The notes beneath the pieces were generated by a model. The model did not search any database, was not told the DNA's origin, and saw only the letters and a list, made by a program, of their open reading frames with translations. Below, in pieces: positions 1 to 9,861 of a DNA stretch of 64,000 nt (its first letter is position 1; each line of letters begins with the position of its first letter). This DNA comes from Grimontia marina (GTDB lineage Bacteria > Pseudomonadota > Gammaproteobacteria > Enterobacterales > Vibrionaceae), in NCBI RefSeq assembly GCF_900060185.1, contig NZ_FIZY01000021.1, positions 18,085 to 82,084 of the forward strand. The letters are read 5' to 3'. The position numbers and the translations under genes are program-made.

Positions 1-9
1 GGCAAATAT

Positions 10-1125
10 ATGTTACGAATCTTCATTTTCGTTTTGGCACTCGTACTAGGACAAACCAGTGCAATGGCGACCTCACTGTTCAGTGCAGAAGTGGTATTGG
101 ATGACAGTGATGCAGCAACGGAACAGGCTGCAAAAGAGGCGGCATTTGTTGATGTGCTTATCCGAGCGTCTGGCCAGTCTGAAGTGGGTAACAATCCGGT
201 TATTCAGAAAACCCTGCCAACGGTGAATCAATACATCACCCAGCTTGGTTACGGTGATGTTGACGGTCAACGTTCACTGGTACTTGGTTTTGACGACCGC
301 AAGATACGTACACTTCTTACCCAGTCCCAAGCGACTTATTGGGGTACTCCGCGCCCGGAAATCCTATTCTGGTTGGTGGAAGATAATGCTTCTCAGCGCA
401 ATGTGGTGTGGGAGCAATCTGTATCTCCACTCATCAATGAGCTGAAAGCGGAAGGTGAACGCCGTGGTTTACCTGTTTTGATGCCTGTGGGTGACTTTGA
501 CGATGTGGTTGCTGTGTCTATTCCCGATCTTTGGGGAGGATTCGCAGGACCTATCGCTCAGGCAAGTGCGAGATACAACCCCGCAGGTGTTGCCGTGGTA
601 AAGGTGCGCAATAACGGTATCAGTTGGCAGTTGTTCCCCAATGCAGCAAGTATCGGTAAAGATGCACCTGTAGAAGGTCGTGCGTCCGGTGTGCCAGAAC
701 AAGCATTCGCTACCATGATTGATGAGATGGCTGACTTCTATTCTGCCCGCTTGGCGGTGAACCTTGGTGTGGCAGACAGTGATGCAAAAGTGCTGGAGGT
801 ATCGGGTCTTGATGATGCCGAAGATTTCTTTGTCATTGAACGTACATTGAAAGGCTTGAATTCAGTAGCGTCCTTGCGTCTTGAATCGATTATTGAGGGC
901 ACTGCAACGTTTCGGGTTAGCCTGTTGGCTTCTGAAGACATCTTCCACAATGAAATGATGGTAGACCGTCGCCTACGTCGCGTTGAAGCCCTGCCTGAAC
1001 CCGTCATTGAAGAGACTACATCCCCGTTGGTGACAGAAAGCGTTGATGGTGTGATTGTGCCAGTTGAACCGACACCTGTTGCAGAGCCAGTAGAAGCGGC
1101 GATTCAGTATGAGTGGATTGGCTAA
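10..1125 (+). CDS. DUF2066 domain-containing exported protein
   Basis: A 371-aa protein of unknown function. It opens with a hydrophobic N-terminal segment (residues 2-18, ending near TSAMA) that reads as a Sec signal peptide, so it should be periplasmic. The body resembles the DUF2066 family conserved next to DUF2069 and wrbA in Vibrionaceae. The C-terminal ~40 residues are rich in Pro, Glu and Val and look disordered. It is followed by a bidirectional hairpin terminator and faces the leftward DUF2069-bepA group. The start ATG lies at the window edge, so upstream context is missing. The family call is good; the role is unknown. Confidence 0.8.
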   Translation: MLRIFIFVLALVLGQTSAMATSLFSAEVVLDDSDAATEQAAKEAAFVDVLIRASGQSEVGNNPVIQKTLPTVNQYITQLGYGDVDGQRSLVLGFDDRKIRTLLTQSQATYWGTPRPEILFWLVEDNASQRNVVWEQSVSPLINELKAEGERRGLPVLMPVGDFDDVVAVSIPDLWGGFAGPIAQASARYNPAGVAVVKVRNNGISWQLFPNAASIGKDAPVEGRASGVPEQAFATMIDEMADFYSARLAVNLGVADSDAKVLEVSGLDDAEDFFVIERTLKGLNSVASLRLESIIEGTATFRVSLLASEDIFHNEMMVDRRLRRVEALPEPVIEETTSPLVTESVDGVIVPVEPTPVAEPVEAAIQYEWIG

Positions 1126-1154
1126 GCAGCATCTAAGTATCATTCGCTGGAATC

Positions 1155-1187
1155 CAAAAAAGCAGGTTGATAAACCTGCTTTTTTAT
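1155..1187. terminator. Bidirectional rho-independent terminator
   Basis: Stem AGCAGGTT / AACCTGCT with loop GATA, an A-run on the left and a T-run on the right. It sits between the convergent DUF2066 (+) and DUF2069 (-) genes and can serve both. Confidence 0.85.
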
Positions 1188-1204
1188 TGGTAACGATTTG
1201 ATGC

Positions 1205-1618
1205 TTATTGCTCGAAACGTGCTTTTTCTTCTTTCTCAACTTGGGAAAGTTTCTTCAGTCCCAGCCCTTCTTCCTGTCCCTTGCGCTTGGCATAATAAAC
1301 GTTGCAGACAAAAGATAAGGAAGTCAGCACTAACTCAATGGAAGCCAGCCGACGCTCTCCTACATCGACCCATAGAATGGTCAACGCATGAAGGAAATAG
1401 AACATCAAAATGAAATTGGCCCAAGCGTGGGTATAGGCTTTACCCTTCAAAATACCAATAAGTGGCAAGAGCAGAGGAAGCATCCAAGCGATAGCTACAC
1501 CGATAGGGTTAACATGTGGGTGCGGTGAAATCACACCATGCCACAAAGCGACCCAGCTAATGAGTGCTAAATATGCACTGAGAGCCAGAGGCCTCAGTGC
1601 TGAACTGGAAGAAAACAA
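1205..1618 (-). CDS. DUF2069 integral membrane protein
   Basis: A 137-aa protein with about four hydrophobic segments (around residues 10-30, 42-60, 65-85 and 90-108) and a charged, Lys/Glu-rich cytoplasmic tail. It matches the small DUF2069 inner-membrane family usually found beside wrbA in Vibrionaceae. It lies 18 bp downstream of wrbA on the same strand and is probably the last gene of the arsC-wrbA-DUF2069 unit. Function unknown. Confidence 0.8.
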   Translation of the reverse strand: MFSSSSALRPLALSAYLALISWVALWHGVISPHPHVNPIGVAIAWMLPLLLPLIGILKGKAYTHAWANFILMFYFLHALTILWVDVGERRLASIELVLTSLSFVCNVYYAKRKGQEEGLGLKKLSQVEKEEKARFEQ

Positions 1619-1636
1619 CGGGATAACTCCTTTTTA

Positions 1637-2562
<926 letters not shown>

Positions 2563-2592
2563 GACAGTTCCTTTTTCGTTTTAGCTTGTCGC

Positions 2593-4050
2593 TCAGCGCT
2601 GCATTTCCGCGAAGCGCGCTTCCTGCGCCCTGAGCTGATCTATACGTGCATCGTAGCGAGCCTGATCAAGGCTGCCAAGTTCCACAAGCTGGCTGGCTTG
2701 TGTGTAATTATTAATGGCCTTGTGCCAGCGCCCCTGAAGGGCATATAGCTCTGCTTGCGCTGCAAGCGCGCCGTGGCGGACCCCCTTGCTGTCGTAAGCC
2801 TCCTGAAGTAACGACCAACCGTTAGTGTTGGTTGGAAAACGGTGTGTTACTTTTACTAGACCTTTAATCGCCTCTTCATAACGTCCTGCTTTTACCAAAA
2901 CGTAATCACGGTTTAACAGCAATACGGCATTGTTCGGTTGACTTGCTAGCGCTTTATCAAGGCGTTTCAGAGCTGCATCATACTGTTTTTGAGCAACGTC
3001 TAGATCTGTCATCGCATCAAGATAGAAGCGGTTATTTGGCTGGGCCTTGTAAAGTGGTGTGAGCAACTCCCCGGCTTTATCGAATTGTCTGCTGTCGATA
3101 TACACCAGCGCTTTTCCGTAATTCAGTGATTGGGCGCGAGCAGGGGAAGCTTTATTAAGTTGTCGGTTAAACCAGTCTAAGGCGGCAGTACTGTCGATGC
3201 CGGTAAAACGAGCAACCACACGGGCACGGGCAAGATGGTACTCCGGTGACAAAGGAACAGTGTGTTGCGGATATTGCTGCGCGCGGGAGCGTGAATCGGT
3301 GATACGCGAGTCTGGCAATGGGTGAGTCAACAAGAACTGTGGCGGTTTCGATGCAAAGCGGTATTGGTCTGCCATGCGCGTGAAGAACACGGGCATCGCA
3401 TTTACGTCAAACCCAGAGCGTGAAAGGGTTTCCAGCCCAATGCGGTCGGCTTCTTTCTCGTTACTTCGTGTGTAGTTGATTTGGCTTTGGATAGAAGCCG
3501 CCGTCGTTGCCTGCGCTGCGGCAATCCCTGCTTGGGGAGCTGCAATTGCCAGCATCAGGGAACCCACTAATGCAGCCATAGTCAGCGGCGTTTTACGCGC
3601 CTGATCTTCCATTGCTCTGGCTAGGTGGCGTTGCGTTAAGTGTGCAATTTCGTGGGCGACCACAGAAGCGAGCTCACTTTCACTCTGTGCATGGAGAAAC
3701 AGACCTGTGTGTAAGGCAACGTGACCACCAAAGAAAGCAAAGGCATTAATGTCACGATTCCGTATCAGAAAAAACTCAAAAGGTGTTTTAACATCATTGG
3801 CGTTGGCAACCAGAGATGCACCCAGAGAGGAAATATACTCCGACAATACTGGGTCATTAACAATAGGCTGGCTGCCACGAAGCATGCGCATGTAAGCGTC
3901 GCCATATTCGATTTCTTTCTCTACGGTCAGCGTGCCTGCTGCGGCTGTACCGATTTCAGGGAGATCGCTGTACGATGTAGCCATCACTGGCGATGTGAGG
4001 ACAAGAGAAGCAATTAGAAGGCTCGTTGTGGCTTTTTTGAAAAGCTGCAT
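2593..4050 (-). CDS. bepA: BepA-like periplasmic M48 metalloprotease with TPR repeats
   Basis: A signal peptide (ending near SPVMA) is followed by an M48 zinc-protease domain with HEIAH (about residues 132-136) and a downstream Glu in the NEKEADRIG motif. A C-terminal array of TPR-like helices ends in a charged helix. This is the architecture of BepA (YfgC), which degrades stalled LptD/BAM substrates in the periplasm. I chose the ATG at 4050: it begins MQLFKKATTS, a normal signal-peptide N-region, with GGAGG about 12 bases upstream. A GTG at 4074 would add eight residues. It lies just upstream of arsC, divergent from the TusA-like gene. Confidence 0.88.
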   Translation of the reverse strand: MQLFKKATTSLLIASLVLTSPVMATSYSDLPEIGTAAAGTLTVEKEIEYGDAYMRMLRGSQPIVNDPVLSEYISSLGASLVANANDVKTPFEFFLIRNRDINAFAFFGGHVALHTGLFLHAQSESELASVVAHEIAHLTQRHLARAMEDQARKTPLTMAALVGSLMLAIAAPQAGIAAAQATTAASIQSQINYTRSNEKEADRIGLETLSRSGFDVNAMPVFFTRMADQYRFASKPPQFLLTHPLPDSRITDSRSRAQQYPQHTVPLSPEYHLARARVVARFTGIDSTAALDWFNRQLNKASPARAQSLNYGKALVYIDSRQFDKAGELLTPLYKAQPNNRFYLDAMTDLDVAQKQYDAALKRLDKALASQPNNAVLLLNRDYVLVKAGRYEEAIKGLVKVTHRFPTNTNGWSLLQEAYDSKGVRHGALAAQAELYALQGRWHKAINNYTQASQLVELGSLDQARYDARIDQLRAQEARFAEMQR

Positions 4051-4221
4051 GACTGACGTTGGTGCCTCCAGCACGCGAAATCTTTTGGGTGTTGATATAG
4101 ATAGACAACGAGGCGGGCGAGAGGTTCTGGCTTTCGCGGCGAGGTTGTCAGAATACCCAAACTACTTATCCGCGTTGTTTGAGTATACAATGCCGACGAT
4201 AATAGCGGTCAGCGAGAAAGA

Positions 4222-4443
4222 ATGGAAATTCAATCCCTTGATTTGCGTGAGCAGCGTTGCCCTATGGCGCTGCTTTTGGCGAAAAGAGCCTGTGCATCAC
4301 TGAGGCAAGGACAGCAAATAGCGCTATACATTACGGACAGTGGCGCCTTGAAGGATATTCCCCGCTACTTGGAAAAGAGTGGTTTTGAATTTGAGTGCCA
4401 ACCTGTTCAGGGAGCGACGGTGGTTAACGTCACCAAACTATAA
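4222..4443 (+). CDS. TusA-family sulfurtransferase-like protein
   Basis: A 73-aa protein with the SirA/TusA/YedF fold signature: an N-terminal LDLREQRCPM motif whose Cys13 is the persulfide-carrying residue, and a C-terminal beta strand. Family members relay sulfur for tRNA thiolation or molybdopterin. It lies 12 bp upstream of perM, an arrangement common in Vibrio, where the copy is usually annotated simply as sulfurtransferase TusA family. Which pathway it serves cannot be told from sequence. Confidence 0.82.
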   Translation: MEIQSLDLREQRCPMALLLAKRACASLRQGQQIALYITDSGALKDIPRYLEKSGFEFECQPVQGATVVNVTKL

Positions 4444-4455
4444 ACAGGAAACTAC

Positions 4456-5535
4456 ATGCTAGAAATGCTTAACCGTTGGTATCAGCGACGGTTCTCAGAC
4501 CCGCACGCAGTCAGCTTGATTGCGTTGCTCATCATGGGCTTTGTGGTCATTTACTTTTTCGGCAACCTGATTGCCCCACTTCTTGTCGCTATCGTATTGG
4601 CCTATCTGTTGGAATGGCCTGTTGCCAAAATGGTGAAATTGGGTCTGAACCGTACCTTGTCGGTTATTCTGGTCCTCTTGCTTTTTGTGGGCTTTATGAT
4701 CCTCGCTTTTTTTGGGTTGATGCCAACGATCTGGAACCAGATCATCAACCTCATCGCTGACATTCCGAAAATGTTCAACGACTTCCAAAGTTACCTGTCT
4801 CACTTGCCCGATGAATATCCTGATCTTATTCAGCCACATATGGTGAATGCGTTTATCGATACTCTGCAAAGCCGAGTGCTTGGTATGGGGGAAACTGTGG
4901 TGAAAAGTTCACTGTCGTCACTAGTGAGTTTGGCCGCATTGGCTGTTTACCTGATACTGGTGCCGCTGCTGGTCTTCTTCCTCCTAAAAGACAAAGAAGA
5001 GATGATGCGTTCGTTCACTTCCTTGTTGCCGCGCAATCGTAAGTTGACCAACAAAGTTGGGATGGAGATGAACGAGCAAATCTCAAACTATATCCGTGGC
5101 AAAGTGACGGAAATTATCATCGTGGGAGTCACCAGCTACATTACCTTTGCTGTGTTAGATCTTCGTTATGCTGCGCTTTTGAGTGTAGCTACCGGCTTGT
5201 CGGTGCTGATCCCTTATATCGGTGCGGCAGCGGTTACCCTGCCAATCTTTATGGTCGCACTGTTCCAATGGGGAATCAGTCCAGAGTTGGGTTACCTGAT
5301 GCTGGCATACGGCATTATTCAGGCGCTTGACGGTAATGTGTTGGTGCCGGTTTTGTTCTCCGAAGCCGTGAATCTGCACCCTGTGGCGATTATCGTTGCC
5401 GTGCTGGTGTTCGGAGGGCTTTGGGGGTTCTGGGGCGTTTTCTTTGCTATCCCACTGGCAACTCTGGTGAAAGCGGTATGGAACGCGCTGCCTTCCAATG
5501 AACCGGAAGAAGCAATAGCAGAAACTAACAACTAA
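4456..5535 (+). CDS. perM: PerM / AI-2E-transporter family permease
   Basis: A 359-aa polytopic membrane protein with about eight hydrophobic segments. It has the family arrangement: two N-terminal TM pairs, a soluble loop (about residues 95-150), then a C-terminal TM bundle with the PYIGAA and GGLWGFWGV motifs. The family includes TqsA-like exporters and Na+/H+ antiporters, so the substrate is not assignable. It is co-directional with the TusA-like gene (12-bp gap) and followed by a weak hairpin with a T-run. Confidence 0.85.
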   Translation: MLEMLNRWYQRRFSDPHAVSLIALLIMGFVVIYFFGNLIAPLLVAIVLAYLLEWPVAKMVKLGLNRTLSVILVLLLFVGFMILAFFGLMPTIWNQIINLIADIPKMFNDFQSYLSHLPDEYPDLIQPHMVNAFIDTLQSRVLGMGETVVKSSLSSLVSLAALAVYLILVPLLVFFLLKDKEEMMRSFTSLLPRNRKLTNKVGMEMNEQISNYIRGKVTEIIIVGVTSYITFAVLDLRYAALLSVATGLSVLIPYIGAAAVTLPIFMVALFQWGISPELGYLMLAYGIIQALDGNVLVPVLFSEAVNLHPVAIIVAVLVFGGLWGFWGVFFAIPLATLVKAVWNALPSNEPEEAIAETNN

Positions 5536-5574
5536 AATGATCTTCACCGTGATAAAGTGAGTAATCAAAAAGTA

Positions 5575-5605
5575 GGGACCTGAATTTGGGTCTCTCTTTA
5601 TTTTT
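5575..5605 (+). terminator. Probable terminator of the TusA-like/perM unit
   Basis: Stem GGGACC / GGTCTC (one G-T pair), an 8-base loop, then a pyrimidine/T-rich tract. It lies 40 bp after the perM stop. Confidence 0.5.
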
Positions 5606-5673
5606 GCCAGGCTCAAGGGCTGGCTGCGATTAGAATGAAATAAAAGACCGAATTGTGTGTTGAGGGTAGTGCG

Positions 5674-7113
5674 TTGACGTTAAACAAACCGTTTATTGTT
5701 GGCATAGTGGGGGGCGGTGTTGCCGGTTCGACTGCAGCGTTGAAACTGTCGGGTTTGGGCATCAATACCGTGCTGTTTGAAGCAGGGGAAAGCCTCGTCA
5801 GTGGGCCACCGATTTGTCACCTGCACGCAGGGGGAAACCTGTACCGCGAGATTTCTGAACAGCAGTGTGTAACACTGCTGGAGCAATCTATTGCTACCGT
5901 TCGAGCCTATCCGCACTCTGTTAACCGGCGTCCGACGGTTATTGCTATTCCGACATCAGACCCGGGAGAACCTGAAGCGATTTTGAATCGTCTCGACGCA
6001 CTTACTGCGCATTACAAAGCACTGGTTGATCAAGACCGGAATAATGCCGTATTAGGCCCCCCTGAGGATTACTACACGCTGTTTTCCCGTGAAGACATGG
6101 CCGCATTGGCTCAGCTCCCACTGCCTGAATCACCTAAAACGCCACAGGAATGGATGATTCCTGTGGCGCACCACATGCCGCATGACAGTTTCAAATACCC
6201 GATAGTTGTGGTTCAGGAATATGGACTGAGTGTTTTCCGTTTAGCGGCCACTGCTGCCCTAGGGCTAGAAAAGTCATCTCATTGCGAGATGAAACTTGGC
6301 CATAAGGTCATTGATTTGGTCAAAGAGCATGAAGGCTGGACCATTCACGCGCAGAACGTGGATGGCGAAGTGATATCGCAACGTGTCGATTACCTCATCA
6401 ATGCTGCCGGTTTCCGGACAGGTAAACTGGACGATATGGTTTCCGCCCCAAGAAAGCGCTGGGTCGAGTACAAGGCGGCATATGTGGCTCATTGGCCATC
6501 AAAACCCGGCCAATGGCCGGAAGTGATTATTCACGGAGAACGCGGCACGCCTCAGGGGATGGCGCAACTTACACCATATCCTCAAGGCTTCATTCAGCTT
6601 CATGGTATGACGCAGGAAATCACTTTGTTTGAAGGTGGTTTGGTGAAAAGTGATGGAGAAACCGCTTATCCGCCGCTGCCTGAAAGCATGGTGGTGAAAG
6701 CTGATGGTGGCTGGGAATGGTCTGAAATCCGCGAGCGTACTTCCCGTGCCATTTCCCACTTCGCCAATTGGCTACCAGCATTCGAGCAAGCTGAGGTGGG
6801 TGGAAAGCCGCTTTGTGGCGCTCAGCAAATTCCAGGAGACGACCCGAGTTTGCGCGCGGCTGACGCGTCCTTTGAAAGTGAACGCTACGCACGTGTCGAA
6901 CTGGTAAAAGCCTCATCCGCACTGCAAGCAGCTGATCGCATCCTTGAGCAGTTGGAATGTCATCACGGTGTGAAATTGCCTGCTGGTTGGAATACTCCAC
7001 CACTGCCGCTGACTGAGTCATTCACTGAAGCACAGGTAGTAGAGAAAGCGAAAGCGTTAACGGCACTCAGAGGTTACCCGGAAGCATTGGCAATTCCATT
7101 TCCAGAAAAATAA
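5674..7113 (+). CDS. FAD-dependent oxidoreductase
   Basis: About 479 aa with an N-terminal Rossmann dinucleotide motif, GIVGGGVAGSTAALKL, ending in an acidic residue (LFEAGES) as expected for FAD binding, and a C-terminal FAD-contact segment around KPLCGAQQIPGDDPS. It resembles large FAD-dependent oxidoreductases conserved in Vibrio after perM; the substrate is unknown. I chose the TTG at 5674 because GAGGG lies 6 bases upstream and the protein then begins directly before the Rossmann strand. A TTG at 5653 is the alternative. Monocistronic between two terminators. Confidence 0.72.
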   Translation: MTLNKPFIVGIVGGGVAGSTAALKLSGLGINTVLFEAGESLVSGPPICHLHAGGNLYREISEQQCVTLLEQSIATVRAYPHSVNRRPTVIAIPTSDPGEPEAILNRLDALTAHYKALVDQDRNNAVLGPPEDYYTLFSREDMAALAQLPLPESPKTPQEWMIPVAHHMPHDSFKYPIVVVQEYGLSVFRLAATAALGLEKSSHCEMKLGHKVIDLVKEHEGWTIHAQNVDGEVISQRVDYLINAAGFRTGKLDDMVSAPRKRWVEYKAAYVAHWPSKPGQWPEVIIHGERGTPQGMAQLTPYPQGFIQLHGMTQEITLFEGGLVKSDGETAYPPLPESMVVKADGGWEWSEIRERTSRAISHFANWLPAFEQAEVGGKPLCGAQQIPGDDPSLRAADASFESERYARVELVKASSALQAADRILEQLECHHGVKLPAGWNTPPLPLTESFTEAQVVEKAKALTALRGYPEALAIPFPEK

Positions 7114-7140
7114 CCTGCTTATTTCAAATGCCTAAACATC

Positions 7141-7164
7141 AAAGGCCGTCACATGACGGCCTTT
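7141..7164. terminator. Hairpin terminator between convergent genes
   Basis: Stem AAAGGCCGT / ACGGCCTTT with loop CACATG. It lies between the FAD oxidoreductase (+) and bcp (-). Confidence 0.7.
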
Positions 7165-7180
7165 CGCGTTCTTGTGGCGA

Positions 7181-7651
7181 TTACTCGCCTTTCAGGTAAT
7201 TGATCACCACATCGTGGTGGTCTTTGGTTTTGAACTTGTTGAACACACGTTCGATAACGCCGTTTTCATCGACCAAGAAGCTTAGACGGTGAATACCATC
7301 GTACTCTTTGCCCATGAACTTTTTCGGGCCCCAGACACCGAAAGCGTCGGCAACAGCGTGGTCTTCATCACTCAGCAGGGTGAAGTTCAGCTCTTTCTTT
7401 TCTTCAAAGCCTTTCAGCTTTTTCACTGGATCTGGGCTTAGGCCGAGAACGACGGTGTTCAGTGCATCCAGTTCTGCTTTGCTGTCACGCAGTGAGCAGG
7501 CTTGAGTTGTGCAACCCGGTGTCATTGCCTTCGGGTAGAAGTAAACCAACACCTTGTTTTTGCCTTTGAACTGACTCAAAGAGACAGTGTTTCCGTTTTG
7601 GTCTTGCAGCGAGAATTCTGGTGCTGCTGCACCGGCTTCGAGCGTTTGCAT
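7181..7651 (-). CDS. bcp: Thioredoxin-dependent thiol peroxidase (Bcp/PrxQ type)
   Basis: A 156-aa peroxiredoxin. The peroxidatic Cys sits in TPGCTTQACSLRD (residues 45-57, Cys48), and the second Cys five positions later is the atypical 2-Cys resolving residue of the BCP subgroup. It reduces H2O2 and organic hydroperoxides with thioredoxin in the cytosol. It is divergent from dapA. In E. coli and many relatives gcvR lies between bcp and dapA; here no gcvR-like frame is present in the 220-bp gap. Confidence 0.92.
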   Translation of the reverse strand: MQTLEAGAAAPEFSLQDQNGNTVSLSQFKGKNKVLVYFYPKAMTPGCTTQACSLRDSKAELDALNTVVLGLSPDPVKKLKGFEEKKELNFTLLSDEDHAVADAFGVWGPKKFMGKEYDGIHRLSFLVDENGVIERVFNKFKTKDHHDVVINYLKGE

Positions 7652-7872
7652 GTTTCTTCCTTCTTAATTTTCATGTCGCAACGAGTGAGCACACGTCTCG
7701 TTAAAATACGCGGATAAATCATTGTCGCGAGTGGCAATACGTCCAAGCGCACAATATCGTTCATTTTCTCGGTGATCAACCGCGCAAACACAGGGTATAA
7801 GGCACCTCTGCGTGCTTGTTTTTGCCTGTCGCCAAAAGTACCATGGGTCAAAACGCGTTTTTGGAGATGGAA

Positions 7873-8751
7873 ATGTTTTCAGGAAGTATCGTGGCACTTG
7901 TCACGCCTATGGATAGCTCTGGTGAAGTCGATTACGCCAGTTTGAAAAATCTCGTTGATTTTCATGTTGATGCAGGCGCTGACGCCATCGTCTCTGTCGG
8001 GACGACAGGTGAATCTGCCACTGTCACCGTAGAAGAGCATATCAAGATTGTTCTGAAGACACTCGAATTCGCCGATGGACGCATTCCTGTCATCGCAGGT
8101 ACTGGTGCAAATGCAACTCATGAAGCCATTACCTTCAGTAAAATGTTTGCAGGTTCTGGTATCGCAGGCTGTCTGAGCGTGGTGCCTTACTACAACAAAC
8201 CATCTCAGGAAGGTCTGTACCAGCATTTCAAAGCTATCTCTGAGTCGAGCGAACTTCCACAGATTCTGTACAACGTACCAGGTCGTACTGTCGCTGACAT
8301 GTTGCCTGAGACTGTTGCGCGTCTTTCTGAGTTTGAAAACATTGTTGGCATCAAAGATGCGACCGGCGATTTGGACCGTGTTCGCATCCACCGTGAACTT
8401 TGTGGCGAAGATTTTATCTTACTGAGTGGTGATGATTTCACTGGTCTGGACTTTGTTGCCGCTGGTGGCCATGGCGTGATTTCAGTAACCAACAACATTG
8501 CTGCTGCGCAAATGGCAAAAATGATCAAACTGGCGCTGGCAGGAGAAATGGACGAAGCCCGTTCAATCAATGAGAAGATAATGCCTCTGCACAAAGATCT
8601 TTTCGTTGAAGCGAACCCTATTCCAGTGAAGTGGGCATTGCATGAAATGGGCTTGATTGCGGACGGAACACTGCGTCTGCCGCTGACCACTTTGGATGCA
8701 AAGCTGCAGCCTAAAGTGAAGCAGGCTCTTGTAGATGCAGGCGTGCTGTAA
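7873..8751 (+). CDS. dapA: 4-hydroxy-tetrahydrodipicolinate synthase
   Basis: A 292-aa protein that condenses pyruvate with aspartate semialdehyde in lysine/DAP synthesis. Visible signatures are VSVGTTGES (around residues 39-47), YNVPGRT with Tyr133-region chemistry, and the Schiff-base lysine in GIKDATGDL (about residue 161). The ATG at 7873 gives the family's normal MF(S/T)[10 protein letters not shown] start and has GGAG 8 bases upstream; an ATG at 7816 adds 19 unlikely residues. bamC follows 18 bp downstream, the conserved dapA-bamC pair. Confidence 0.95.
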   Translation: MFSGSIVALVTPMDSSGEVDYASLKNLVDFHVDAGADAIVSVGTTGESATVTVEEHIKIVLKTLEFADGRIPVIAGTGANATHEAITFSKMFAGSGIAGCLSVVPYYNKPSQEGLYQHFKAISESSELPQILYNVPGRTVADMLPETVARLSEFENIVGIKDATGDLDRVRIHRELCGEDFILLSGDDFTGLDFVAAGGHGVISVTNNIAAAQMAKMIKLALAGEMDEARSINEKIMPLHKDLFVEANPIPVKWALHEMGLIADGTLRLPLTTLDAKLQPKVKQALVDAGVL

Positions 8752-8769
8752 CGCTTCTTTGGAGTTTTA

Positions 8770-9795
8770 ATGAAACCTGTTTTTAAGTTCGGCTTGAGTG
8801 CTGTGATGGTCGCTATGCTGGCGGCCTGCTCAAGCGCTGATTCGCGTCGTCAGGCGTCGGATGATTTTAAATACCTTGAAACACCACCGCTGTCAGATTG
8901 GAAAAACCTTCCCGATCAGCAGCCTGAGTTTTCCGGTGCCTACCGCATTCCAGCTAATGATTTCCAAGGCCCGGTGGGTCGTGATATTGATATCCGTCCC
9001 CCTCAGCAAATTCTCGAATTGATCCCTGGTGCGCGCTATGAGCGTAACCGACAAGGCGTCACCGTATGGATGCCTCGTGAAGATCAAGCCCTGCGTCTTT
9101 GGTCAACCATCGAAGATATGGTCGCTAACTCTCAGATCCCGGTTCGTACCTCCTCGCCAGATGGCATTGAAACTGACTGGTTAGTCTGGACCATTGATGA
9201 AGACGAAGAAGTTATCGAAAGCCGTTACGTAGTGACGCCTGCTCAAGATCGTGGCCGTAAAGGTTTCCACATCGAAATGGTGGAATGGAAACGTAACGGC
9301 TCGCCAGATAACCTGACTCAGGCATCACGTGACCGCTACAACGCGCAGATGACCAACATGATCACTGCCCGCTATGATGCTGACCTGCGTGAAGAAGCGC
9401 GCCTGCGTGCATTGGAGTTGGTGAAGAACATCCCAATCAGTCTGGGTAAAGACCGTGGTGGTTCACCGGTGATTATTGCCCGTGCGCCTTACGAAGTGTT
9501 CTGGGAGCGCTTCCCGAACATGCTGAGTGAGCTTGGCTTCACTATCGAAGACCGAAACCGTTCACAAGGTACGCTGAGTGTGGAATACAAGTCTCCGGAC
9601 GACGAGTTCTGGGAAGAAATTGGTGTATTGCCACTGCAACTTAGCAAGAAGAACTACAACATCCTGTTGGGTGATTTGGGTAACCGTACGTCAATCAACG
9701 TGACGGACAGTTCAGGCAAGCCTGTAGGCGAAGATGTGCTGGCAGGTATCGCGCCGGCATTCACTGCCGCCGTAGAGCGTTTGAACAACCAATAA
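8770..9795 (+). CDS. bamC: BAM complex lipoprotein BamC (NlpB)
   Basis: A 341-aa lipoprotein with a signal peptide ending in the lipobox LAAC (Cys20 lipidated). An unstructured N-terminal stretch is followed by two helix-grip BamC domains. It is an accessory subunit of the outer-membrane beta-barrel assembly machine and binds BamD through its unstructured N-terminal segment. It lies directly behind dapA and upstream of convergent purC, as in E. coli and Vibrio. Confidence 0.93.
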   Translation: MKPVFKFGLSAVMVAMLAACSSADSRRQASDDFKYLETPPLSDWKNLPDQQPEFSGAYRIPANDFQGPVGRDIDIRPPQQILELIPGARYERNRQGVTVWMPREDQALRLWSTIEDMVANSQIPVRTSSPDGIETDWLVWTIDEDEEVIESRYVVTPAQDRGRKGFHIEMVEWKRNGSPDNLTQASRDRYNAQMTNMITARYDADLREEARLRALELVKNIPISLGKDRGGSPVIIARAPYEVFWERFPNMLSELGFTIEDRNRSQGTLSVEYKSPDDEFWEEIGVLPLQLSKKNYNILLGDLGNRTSINVTDSSGKPVGEDVLAGIAPAFTAAVERLNNQ

Positions 9796-9813
9796 GTCTG
9801 TACAGAACGAGAA

Positions 9814-9841
9814 AGAGGACGCCTAGGCGTCCTCTTTTTTT
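9814..9841. terminator. Strong terminator after bamC
   Basis: Stem AGAGGACGCC / GGCGTCCTCT around a TA loop, followed by a run of seven T. It lies between convergent bamC and purC. Confidence 0.92.
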
Positions 9842-9861
9842 GTCTATCGCTTTGTTATGAA

